Shown here: in pieces, positions 56,836 through 64,000 of the stretch
Numbering within the stretch: the first letter of the stretch is position 1
How the letters are laid out: each line of letters starts with the position of its first letter
DNA from: Micromonospora sp. CPCC 205371
GTDB taxonomy: Bacteria > Actinomycetota > Actinomycetes > Mycobacteriales > Micromonosporaceae
Assembly (NCBI RefSeq): GCF_026130045.1
Contig: NZ_JAIBNX010000013.1
Coordinates: forward strand, 5,805-69,804
Length of the DNA stretch: 64,000 nt
Direction of reading: 5' to 3'
Position numbers and translations under genes: made by a program
The notes under the pieces: generated by a model
Database searches by the model: none
What the model was told of the DNA's origin: nothing
Seen by the model: only the letters and a program-made list of their open reading frames with translations

Positions 56836-56858
56836 AGAATGAAAACCAAATTCAACTA
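56836..56858. promoter_or_regulatory. Zur-like box of znuACB
   Basis: AGAATGAAAACCAAAT followed by TCAACTA, immediately upstream of znuA. With the sites at 49986 and 54262 it defines a shared operator with core AATGAAAAC and TCA half. The remaining gap up to 57200 holds a short His-rich frame (56936) and nothing else I can support. Confidence 0.82.
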
Positions 56859-56935
56859 GGCCTTCGTGTCGCGCGGCGGAGGCCGGACGGCGCCGGGGTG
56901 GCGCGGTCCTGCCTCCCACCTCGAAGCCCCGCTTC

Positions 56936-56983
56936 TCAGTGCTCATGCCCGGCGTGCGGGCGGTGTTCGGTCGCGGTCGTCAT
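56936..56983 (-). CDS. 15-aa His-rich peptide upstream of znuA
   Basis: ATG after GGAAGG (6-nt spacing) opens MTTATEHRPHAGHEH. Four of 15 residues are His. Such starts occur on His-rich zinc-binding proteins near zinc genes; here it stops after 15 codons, so it is a leader peptide or the remnant of such a protein. It overlaps the end of a 27-codon frame (MAYALRDAACCAHRAD..., 56980-57063) by 4 nt. Confidence 0.3.
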   Translation of the reverse strand: MTTATEHRPHAGHEH

Positions 56984-57200
56984 GGAGATCCTTCTTCCTT
57001 CTTGTGGGCGATTGCGTCCGCGCGATGTGCGCAACATGCTGCGTCCCGCAGCGCGTACGCCATCTGCCGCCCGCTACGGACCAGGCGGTGCGCAGCCGCT
57101 GGGGCGGCTTGGTCTTCAGGGGCACGGACCGCCGCCACGCTTCCCGAGGCGGCCGGCGCACCGTTGGTGAAAGGTGCGGCCGGCCGCGAGGAGCTCAGCG

Positions 57201-60200
57201 TCATCCGATCCGGTACGCGCGCAGGACGGTCTGCTCGGTGGTGTTGCCGTCCCGGTCGGTGGCGGTTGCCCGCAGTGATACGAACCCGTCACCGGGTGGA
57301 TGCCTCAACAGGGCCTGCTGGTTGCCCTGCACCGGGGCTTCCCGCCAGGTCGCGCCGTCGTCGTACGAGACGGCGATGGTCAACTGGTCCGGGTGGCCGG
57401 CCGCCGAGCCCGGCTGAGGGTTCACGGAGACCGGGAGCGGGAACGGCCGCCCGGCCGGGGCGACGTTGTGTCCGTCGAGTTCTGGACTGAACCGCACCAC
57501 CGACACGGGAAGTGCCGTCACGGTCTCCTCGCCTGCGTGTCCGGACCGGAACTCCCAGGCCAGCTTGGTGGCGGTGGCAAACGGGGCCGACTGCGCACGG
57601 TCGGCTTCGATCTCGACCCGGTACCGTGCCGGCTCCGGCGGCACCTCGATGAGGAGATTTTCGAGCGGCCGCTCGGCGGTCTGCGCACCGTCCCGGTACA
57701 CGGTCACCGTCCCCGTGTGTGGCATGCATCCGCCGTGCCCGCCCGCCGTCGCCGTACAGCGATGGGTCGACCCGGAGCAGGTTGCCGATCCGGGCCACGG
57801 GCGGCCATGACGGCGGTGCTTGCGGCAGCAGCGCCGGACCGAACGCTCCATAGTTCCACTTCTCCTGGTACGACTGACCGGGGCGGTAGGCGGCGCCGAC
57901 GGGTCCGGATTCCAGGAGGCTGACCAGCGCGCCATCGGCGCTGACCTCCTCGAACACGCGGTACCACCGCACCCCGCCATCGGCGTTGTAGTACTCGGTC
58001 CGCCGGAACGGCAGCTCGCTGGGGAGCGCCTCGATCCCACCGATTTCGCCGAATCCGGGCAGCACAACCTTGGTGGCCTTCCAACCCACCGTTCCGGGCT
58101 GTGTAGCGGCATGGTCGGCCGCCACCGTGGCGAGGTCGCGCCGCCGGACCTCGCGCGTGAACCCGCTGATCATCCGGCCGGTGACCGGCCAGGCCAGATG
58201 GTAGGAGTAAGGGCTGCCGGCGAACGTCCCGTCGGCGTTGCGTTTCGCCCATGTGCCGATCGGGGCTACCGCGAAGCCGTCCACGGCCTGGTCGCCCCCG
58301 AGTCGCGCGGTGAAGATGTCATCGAGCCGTTGCGCGCGTACACCGAAGAACGACGCCGCATCACTGGTCCCGACCCGGCCCCGGGGCTCGGCCCGCGCCG
58401 GCTCTGCCGCCCGGGCCGGCCGGGGTACCCGGGCCGGGGGGGGGGCCCTGGCATCGAGCTCCATCGAACGGTCACCGTCGACTGTCAGCCGCGGCTGGGC
58501 GAGCACCGCAGTCCAGGTGCCGGGCTCGTCGAAGACGATGCTCACCAGCGTGTACTGACCGGGTGGCACACGCAGGGTGGTGGTTGCCAGTTTGGGTACG
58601 TGCGCCTGGACCCGCCCGTCCGTGCGGTACAGGGTCGTGAGGTGGCCGGTGGTCGGTGTGCCTGCCCGGTCGGTGTGGGTCAGCGTCAGGTCGTACGCCT
58701 CGCCCTCCAGGCTGACCGCGAACGGGGTGCTCACCACGACGCCGCCGCCGGTGGCGGTGAGGCGTCCGCCGAAGTACCCCGAAAGGTCGCCGACCGCGGT
58801 ATCGGCGGTGATGGTCACGTCGGCGGTGCCGCCGACGGGCACGGTCAGCGTCGAGGCGCTGAGCTGGAACATACCGGCCGGCGCCGGCTCGCCGTCCGGC
58901 CCGGTCGCGACCGGCTCGACGGTAAGCGTGAGGTCCTCGGCGCCGTGGTTGCTGTAGGTGACGGTCTGGCTCTGCGGCTTGTCATCGTGGCGCGGCCACC
59001 GCTGGTGCGAGAAGCTAACGCTCGCCGGGCCGGCCGTGACGGGCTGGCCGATCGCGCGGGCGACGTCGATCCGCCCGGCACCCTGAGCGTACGGCCCATG
59101 CGCGGGGTCGGGGACGGCCGAACCGATCAGCGCCGCCTTCCGCTGCTCGGGCGTCCACTTAGGATGCTGCTGGGTCAGGATCGCCGCGGCCCCCGCCGCG
59201 TGTGGCGCCGCCATCGAGGTACCGGTCATCGTCATGTACGGCTCACCGGGCGTCCCGGCCTCGCTGTCTGCGCCGCGAGCGGCGACGATGTCCACTCCTG
59301 GCGCGGTCACGTCGGGCTTGAGCGCGCCGTCTACCCCGGGTCCCCGGCCGGAGAACTCGGCCAACGCGTCCCGCCGGTCCACCGCACCGACCGCCAGGGC
59401 CGCGTCCGCGGTGGCCGGCGAACTGACCGTACCGTCGCCCGCCTCGCCCTCGTTGCCAGCGGCGACCACGAACAGCACGCCGTACCGCTCGGTCAGGTCC
59501 TGCACCGCCCGCTCCAGCAGGTCCAGCCCGGGGGTGTCGGTCCCGCCAAGGCTCATGTTGACCACCGTCGCGCCCCGCTCGGCGGCCCACTGCATACCGG
59601 CCAGCACCAACGAGTCCGGGCAGCCGCGCCGCACGCAGACCTTGCCGTCGAGCAGCCGGGCGCCCGGCGCCACACCGCGGTACCGGCCGCCGGAGGCGGC
59701 GCCACTGCCGGCGATCGTCGACGCGACATGAGTGCCGTGCCCGACCAGGTCCCGGCCGTCCTCGGCGCCCTCGGTGAAGTTCTCGGACGCGACCACCCGG
59801 CCGGCGAGGTCAGGGTGGTCCGCGTCGATACCTGTGTCCAGCACCGCCACCGTCACGCCGGAGCCGTCGAGGCCGGCCTGCCAGGCGGTCGGCGCACCCA
59901 CCCGTGGCACGCTCTGGTCGAGGGAAAGCCGGCGCATGCCGTCGAGCCAGACGGCGGAGACGCCCGTCGCCAGGGTGCGTGCACCGCCGGTACCGGTGGT
60001 TGTGAGACTGTCCCAGAACTCCCCGGCGGTCGCCTTGTCGACCTTGGCCGCTACTCCGCCGACGGCGGGCAGCGCACGCACCACCTCGGCACCGGCGGTG
60101 GCCCCTCTGCTCGCGGCCCCGCTACCTGTCACGATCACGGGCAGGTCGGCGCGGCGGTCGTCATAGCCGGCTTCGCGCAGCAGCGTGACATCGAACAGCC

Positions 60201-60516
60201 GGCGGTCGAGCCGGCCCGCACCGATCAACGGGAGTGCGTCGCTCGGGATCACGACGTGGTGACCGTCGTGCGTCTGAGTCACGAACGTCATCCGCGCCCG
60301 GCCGGCGCCAGGCTTTACGGCCAGACCGCCGCCGGCGCCGACCGTCACCCGGTCGCCGGTGACCAGCGTGACCGTGTGTTTTTCGCCGGCTACCGGGACT
60401 AGGGCGGCCGATGTGACCGCTCGTTCCCGCTGCCTTGCGTGGGCGGTGGAAAGCAGGGACACGACTAGCAGTCCGGCTAGGGCGACAGTCGCCCCGGATC
60501 TTTTCATGCGCACCAT
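57201..60516 (-). CDS. Secreted subtilisin-like serine protease, frameshifted
   Basis: S8 family protease of about 1,100 aa. Signal peptide (GATVALAGLLVVSLLSTAHA), a pro-region to about residue 215, then the catalytic domain with Asp in VTVAVLDTGIDADHPDLAG, His in DLVGHGTHVAST, Asn in VVAAGNEGE and Ser in TMTGTSMAAPHAAGAAA. Long C-terminal regions with beta-sandwich features follow. GAGGAGG lies 4 nt before ATG 60516. The frame ends wrongly: near 57735-57752 (GGCGGGCGGGCACGGCGG on the coding strand) the homology moves to another frame (GGCMPHTGTVTVYRDGAQ...), which ends at 57201. A +1 shift is needed. A run of ten C (58436-58445) encodes APPPA in a region of uncertain homology. Confidence 0.85.
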
Positions 60517-60644
60517 TTGCCTCCTCAGACCGGTATCTGCCTGGAGACGCACGGCGGTAGCCGCGATGTTCCATCCCGGCGGCGATCTGCCAGCCGTGCG
60601 CGGCCGGGAGGGAACGTTCGGGTGCGGCCGGGCGTGTACAGGGC

Positions 60645-61160
60645 ATGAGGATGCGAACGGCCGAGCGGGACATCGTGGCGACCGGCCTGGACGTTGAGTC
60701 GTTCGACGAGTTCTACCGCGCGTACAGCGAGCGGATCTACCGCGCGCTGGCCCTCACCCTCGGCAACGAAACGCTGGCCAAGGAGGCGACCGACGAGGCG
60801 TTGTCCCGGGCCTACGCCCGCTGGGGCGAGGTACGCGCCCTGGACAACCCGGCCGGGTGGGCCTACCGCGTCGGGCTCAACTGGGCGACCTCGTGGTGGC
60901 GGAAGGTTCGCCGGGAACGGCCGGCTCCGGCGACCGGGAACGAACCCGTGGTCGCCGGTCCGGACCCCACCGCCGTAGCGGTCCGTACCGCCCTGGACCT
61001 GCTGCCGCTGGGCCAGCGCACGGTCGTGGTCTGCCGCGTGCTGCTCGACCTTTCCATCACCGACACCGCAGCCGTCCTGAAGGTCTCCGAGGGCACGGTC
61101 AAGAGCCGCTTGTCCCGTGGTCTGGACAGCTTGCGAGCGGCCCTCACTGAGGAGGAGTAA
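60645..61160 (+). CDS. ECF RNA polymerase sigma factor
   Basis: 171-aa sigma factor. Region 2: FDEFYRAYSERIYRALALTLGNETLAKEATDEALSRAYARWGEVRALDNPAGWAYRVGLNWATSWWRK; region 4: LDLLPLGQRTVVVCRVLLDLSITDTAAVLKVSEGTVKSRLSRGLDSLRAAL. The following gene, 3 nt away, encodes a likely membrane partner. The subtilisin gene is divergent, 128 bp away, and could be a target. Start ATG 60645 has only a weak GGG before it. Confidence 0.93.
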   Translation: MRMRTAERDIVATGLDVESFDEFYRAYSERIYRALALTLGNETLAKEATDEALSRAYARWGEVRALDNPAGWAYRVGLNWATSWWRKVRRERPAPATGNEPVVAGPDPTAVAVRTALDLLPLGQRTVVVCRVLLDLSITDTAAVLKVSEGTVKSRLSRGLDSLRAALTEEE

Positions 61161-61163
61161 ACG

Positions 61164-62270
61164 ATGACTCTCATACCCGACAACGTCGCCGAGGCGGTAC
61201 GCAACGCCGCGACGCCCAGCATTGCGTACAGCGTCGATCTCCAGTCCCTGCGCCGCCGTGCGGCCCGCCGGCGACGGCGCCACCAAGCCGCCGCCGCGGC
61301 CTGCGCCGCCGCACTGGTCGGCGTCGGCGCCGTCACGATACCGGCGGCACTGTCGAAAGAGCCGCCGGCGGGCACCCTTCCGGTGGCGCCGGCGGCGGAC
61401 GGAGTACAGGGACAGCGGCCACCGGCTCAGCGACTGCTGCTACACGGCGGCGGCCACACCTGGGAGATTCCGGGCAAGTCCAAGGCCGGAATCACCAACA
61501 GCGGCGGCCAAGCCGAGATGCGCGCCGACGGATCCGTGGTCCGCCACGCGATCCCGGGCGTCGACGGCTGGTACGGCGCGTTCGGGCTGGCGGACGGAGA
61601 ACTGGTGGTGCTGGGCCACACCGATCTGAGGCCCGGGACCGCCGGCGAAGACGGACCCGACGTGGCGGGGTTGTCGATCGAACTGAAGGTGCTGCGTGCC
61701 GACGGTTCCGTGGAGTTGACCCGCGAGGTACGTGTCAAGGGAGAAGGGGTCAGCCTGGTAGCGGCCGACAGGGGCAGCGCCTACCTGGTGCGGCCTAGCG
61801 GGCTGCTGTCGCACGACCTGGCGACCGGCAGGGAGGAGCCCATCCTGCCCGCCGCTGCCCTGACCGGAGCGGACGGCCGGTTGATCGATGTCTCCGGCAA
61901 CGCGGTCGCGGTGCTGGACGGGTGCCAGGTACGCGTCTTCGCACGGTCCACCGGACAGCAGCGCACCCAAGCGTCACTGCCGTGCACGGATGCCGCACAG
62001 GTTCGGCTGTCGCCGGACGGCCGGCTTGCCGCGGTCGCCTATCGGACCAGAGACGAACTCCGGATTACTGTCCTCGACACCGAAACCGGTGCCAGCCGGG
62101 CCACTCGAACGCTGCCCACCGTGCCCCAGCCAGCGATCGTCGAGGTCTACGGCATCGCCTGGACGGAGTCCACCTCCGTGCGCGTGGCGTGGGCATCGCT
62201 CCCTCGCGACGCGGATCGCCTGTACCAACTCGAGGAACTGCTCAAGAGCCAGACGGTCAGCGTCCAGTAG
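61164..62270 (+). CDS. Membrane-anchored beta-propeller, putative anti-sigma partner
   Basis: 368-aa protein with a short cytoplasmic N-terminus (~50 residues, Arg-rich LRRRAARRRRRHQ), one helix (AAAACAAALVGVGAVTIPAAL, ~45-65) and an outer domain of propeller-like repeats (LSPDGRLAAVAYRTRDELRITVLDTETG). No zinc-finger anti-sigma motif (HxxxCxxC) is present. Position (3 nt after the ECF gene, strong GGAGGAG) and topology suggest it senses an outer signal and controls the sigma factor, but this is inference. Confidence 0.78.
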   Translation: MTLIPDNVAEAVRNAATPSIAYSVDLQSLRRRAARRRRRHQAAAAACAAALVGVGAVTIPAALSKEPPAGTLPVAPAADGVQGQRPPAQRLLLHGGGHTWEIPGKSKAGITNSGGQAEMRADGSVVRHAIPGVDGWYGAFGLADGELVVLGHTDLRPGTAGEDGPDVAGLSIELKVLRADGSVELTREVRVKGEGVSLVAADRGSAYLVRPSGLLSHDLATGREEPILPAAALTGADGRLIDVSGNAVAVLDGCQVRVFARSTGQQRTQASLPCTDAAQVRLSPDGRLAAVAYRTRDELRITVLDTETGASRATRTLPTVPQPAIVEVYGIAWTESTSVRVAWASLPRDADRLYQLEELLKSQTVSVQ

Positions 62271-62293
62271 GCATCGACATGACGGCCGATGCC
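62270..62293. terminator. Terminator-like hairpin after the sigma operon
   Basis: GGCATCG-10 nt-CGATGCC, a perfect 7-bp stem beginning on the last base of the stop codon, between convergent genes. No U tract. Confidence 0.45.
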
Positions 62294-62383
62294 TGGCTGA
62301 CGGCCGCTCCAGGGTGGTCGGCGCACGGCACTCGGATGCCGCCTGTCGCCGAGACAGAGCAGCCGTCTACACCTTCGGGGACG

Positions 62384-63352
62384 TCACCACCAGTAGTTGT
62401 CCTGTGGCGTGTAGCGCTCCTGCAGTTGGGTGATCTCGCTGTCTGTGAGTCGGAGGTCCAGGGCCGCGACGGCGTCGTGCAGGTGGTTCGGTTTTGTGGC
62501 GCCGACGATCGGGCAGGAGACCGCTGGCTTGGACAGCAGCCAGGCGAGTGCGACCTGAGCCATCGGAACGCCGCGGGCTTCGGCGACCTTCTGGACGGCG
62601 TCCACCACCGGCTTATCGACATCGCGGTCGAATGTCCGGGCGACGTTGTCCGAGGACGAGCGTGTGGTCTGTTCGCCCCACGGCCGGGCCGCGCGGCCCT
62701 TTGCCAGCGGGGAGTACGGGGTCAGGCCGACGCCCTGGTCCTGGCACATCGGGATCATGTCCCGTTCCTCTTCGCGCTTGAGGATGTTGTACTGGTCCTG
62801 CATCGCCGAGAACGTCGTCCAGCCGCCCAGCACCGCGACGTGTTGCATCTTCGCGAACTGCCACGCCCACATCGACGACGCGCCGAGGTAGCGCACCTTA
62901 CCCGCTTGCACCAGGGCGTCGAGGGTGGCCATGGTTTCCTCGACCGGCGTCTCGGGGTCGAAGCGGTGGATGTAGTAGATGTCGATGTAGTCGGTGTCCA
63001 GTCGCCGCAGCGAGGCGTCCGCCTGCTCCAGGACGGCCTTGCGGGACAGGCCGCTGCCGCCGGGGCCGTCGTGCATCTTCCCGCTGACTTTGGTGGCCAG
63101 CACGATGTCCTCCCGGCGGGAGAACCTGGTGATCGCTCGCCCAACGAACTCTTCCGAGGTGCCGCCCTGGTAGACGTTCGCGGTGTCCCAGAACGTAACG
63201 CCCAGCTCGACAGCCTGCCGGAAGAAGGACGCGGCGGCGTCCTCGTCCAGGGTCCACTGATGCATGCCGGTGCCTGGGTTGCCGTAGCTCATGCAGCCGA
63301 GCCCGATCCGGCTGACCTTGAGGCCGGTGCGCCCCAGCCGTGTGTACTCCAC
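62384..63352 (-). CDS. Aldo/keto reductase
   Basis: 322-aa NADPH-dependent oxidoreductase. Triose-phosphate-isomerase-barrel signature: EYTRLGRTGLKVSRIGLGCMSYG, the catalytic Asp/Tyr in VTFWDTANVYQGG, Lys in LATKVSGK, His in IYYIHRFDPETPVEETM, and C-terminal cofactor site CPIVGATKPNHL. It reduces aldehydes or ketones; substrate unknown. I set the start at GTG 63352 with GGAGAGG 7 nt before it; the frame is open 18 codons further upstream without support. Confidence 0.93.
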   Translation of the reverse strand: MEYTRLGRTGLKVSRIGLGCMSYGNPGTGMHQWTLDEDAAASFFRQAVELGVTFWDTANVYQGGTSEEFVGRAITRFSRREDIVLATKVSGKMHDGPGGSGLSRKAVLEQADASLRRLDTDYIDIYYIHRFDPETPVEETMATLDALVQAGKVRYLGASSMWAWQFAKMQHVAVLGGWTTFSAMQDQYNILKREEERDMIPMCQDQGVGLTPYSPLAKGRAARPWGEQTTRSSSDNVARTFDRDVDKPVVDAVQKVAEARGVPMAQVALAWLLSKPAVSCPIVGATKPNHLHDAVAALDLRLTDSEITQLQERYTPQDNYWW

Positions 63353-63679
63353 CTGCGCACCTCTCCAACCGATGGTCGCTTGATCCGCACCCCAAGTCTC
63401 GCGCATGTGTGCCCAGGTGGCCCGGTTTCAGCCTCAACGCGGAGCGTAGGGCGGGGGTCGCGGGTCGTCGATGGCCGCGTGTTGCACGGCGCTGTCGATT
63501 CCGGACCCGCCACCCATCCTGTCCAGATCCGGACGTCGCCGGCGCCGTACATGAGGGTGGCACGCATGTGATGTGCCCCAAAAAGACTGGGTCGTCGCCG
63601 TCCGAAGACCGGCTCAAACTGCTCGCCGGCTGGGCGCGGCTACGCCATCTCGGGCGGCAGAGCCCACCCGCCACTCTGC

Positions 63680-64000
63680 TCAGCCCGGGCTGCTCTGATC
63701 CGTCGCGGTTCCCCCGGCGGCTGGCCGGTGTGCCAACGCGACCGGCCGCGAGAAGTTTCCCTGTCGGTCCCGCGTCACGTAGCCGCATGCGTGGTGGATA
63801 GCCGCGGCGGCCTCGGCCTGTTCGGCGGCTTCGGCGGTGTCACCCCATGCGCGGTGTACGTGGGCGAGCGCGGCGCGTGCATGCCCCTCCGCCAGCCGGT
63901 ACCCGGCTGGAACGGCGATCGCCAAGGCCCGTCGCGCGGCCGCGAGCGCCGCGTCCGGCGCGCCGCAGGCAAGCCGCGCCGAGGCCAGCCCCGCCAGGAG
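63680..64000 (-). CDS. C-terminal part of a TPR-type regulator, cut by the window edge
   Basis: The minus-strand frame runs from the window edge to a stop at 63680: LLAGLASARLACGAPDAALAAARRALAIA... GHARAALAHVHRAWGDTAEAAEQAEAAAAIHHACGY. These Ala-rich 34-residue units are tetratricopeptide repeats as found in the C-termini of AfsR/SARP or MalT-like LuxR regulators. The N-terminal domains are outside the window, so the type cannot be set. Region 63353-63679 upstream of the aldo/keto reductase contains nothing I can support beyond its promoter. Confidence 0.65.
   Translation of the reverse strand, partial: LLAGLASARLACGAPDAALAAARRALAIAVPAGYRLAEGHARAALAHVHRAWGDTAEAAEQAEAAAAIHHACGYVTRDRQGNFSRPVALAHRPAAGGTATDQSSPG

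Overview
The window is very GC-rich, has many GTG starts and 4-nt ATGA/GTGA start-stop overlaps, and encodes typical actinobacterial families (KdpFABCDE, DrrAB-type exporters, a Zur-type zinc regulon, LuxR-type two-component pairs, a DUF4097 operon, SARP/TPR-like regulators). It is most likely chromosomal DNA of a filamentous, high-GC actinomycete, perhaps Micromonosporales. The genus is an inference; no rRNA or tRNA was seen.

Layout. 0.1-4 kb: a membrane protein with a two-component system, a gene remnant and an SGNH hydrolase. 4-9.4 kb: an MFS exporter, a secreted type B carboxylesterase and an unusual glycosyltransferase-acyltransferase fusion. 9.8-14.4 kb: a giant secreted propeller/fibronectin III protein, frame-broken in this sequence. 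14.6-39.7 kb: a cation-homeostasis region holding a CPA1 Na+/H+ antiporter, a serine-hydrolase homologue with altered catalytic residues, a NhaD/ArsB permease, a Trk/Ktr K+ uptake pair, a KimA-like K+ importer, a PRC-barrel protein and a complete kdp operon with two extra small membrane genes. Two ABC exporter sets with TetR and MarR-like regulators sit among them. 39.8-43 kb: an RHH regulator, DUF4097 protein and DrrAB operon behind paired palindromes. 43.3-49.6 kb: a mixed region with an MFS transporter, an AraC/GyrI-like regulator, a DinB protein and two clear gene relics (an MFS tail and an internally deleted ECF sigma gene). 49.5-57 kb: a zinc regulon with three Zur-like boxes controlling zinc-independent L31 (rpmE2), a ferredoxin-like/CobW/WD40 operon and znuABC. 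57.2-62.3 kb: a secreted subtilisin with a frameshift, and an ECF sigma factor with a membrane-anchored propeller partner. 62.4-64 kb: an aldo/keto reductase and the C-terminus of a TPR protein.

How it fits together. Three independent K+ uptake routes (Trk/Ktr, KimA-like, Kdp) and two Na+/H+-type antiporters lie within 25 kb. Four of the transcripts in this region begin with the same ~26-nt element on the minus strand, placed just after a -10-like hexamer, which suggests shared post-transcriptional or initiation control. A small membrane protein family occurs twice, once behind the KimA-like gene and once at the head of the kdp operon, linking it to K+ transport. The shared leader element and this small protein family are the best candidates for undescribed biology here. 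The zinc section reads as a complete response to zinc starvation: zinc-free ribosomal protein swap, uptake ABC transporter, and a COG0523 metallochaperone operon.
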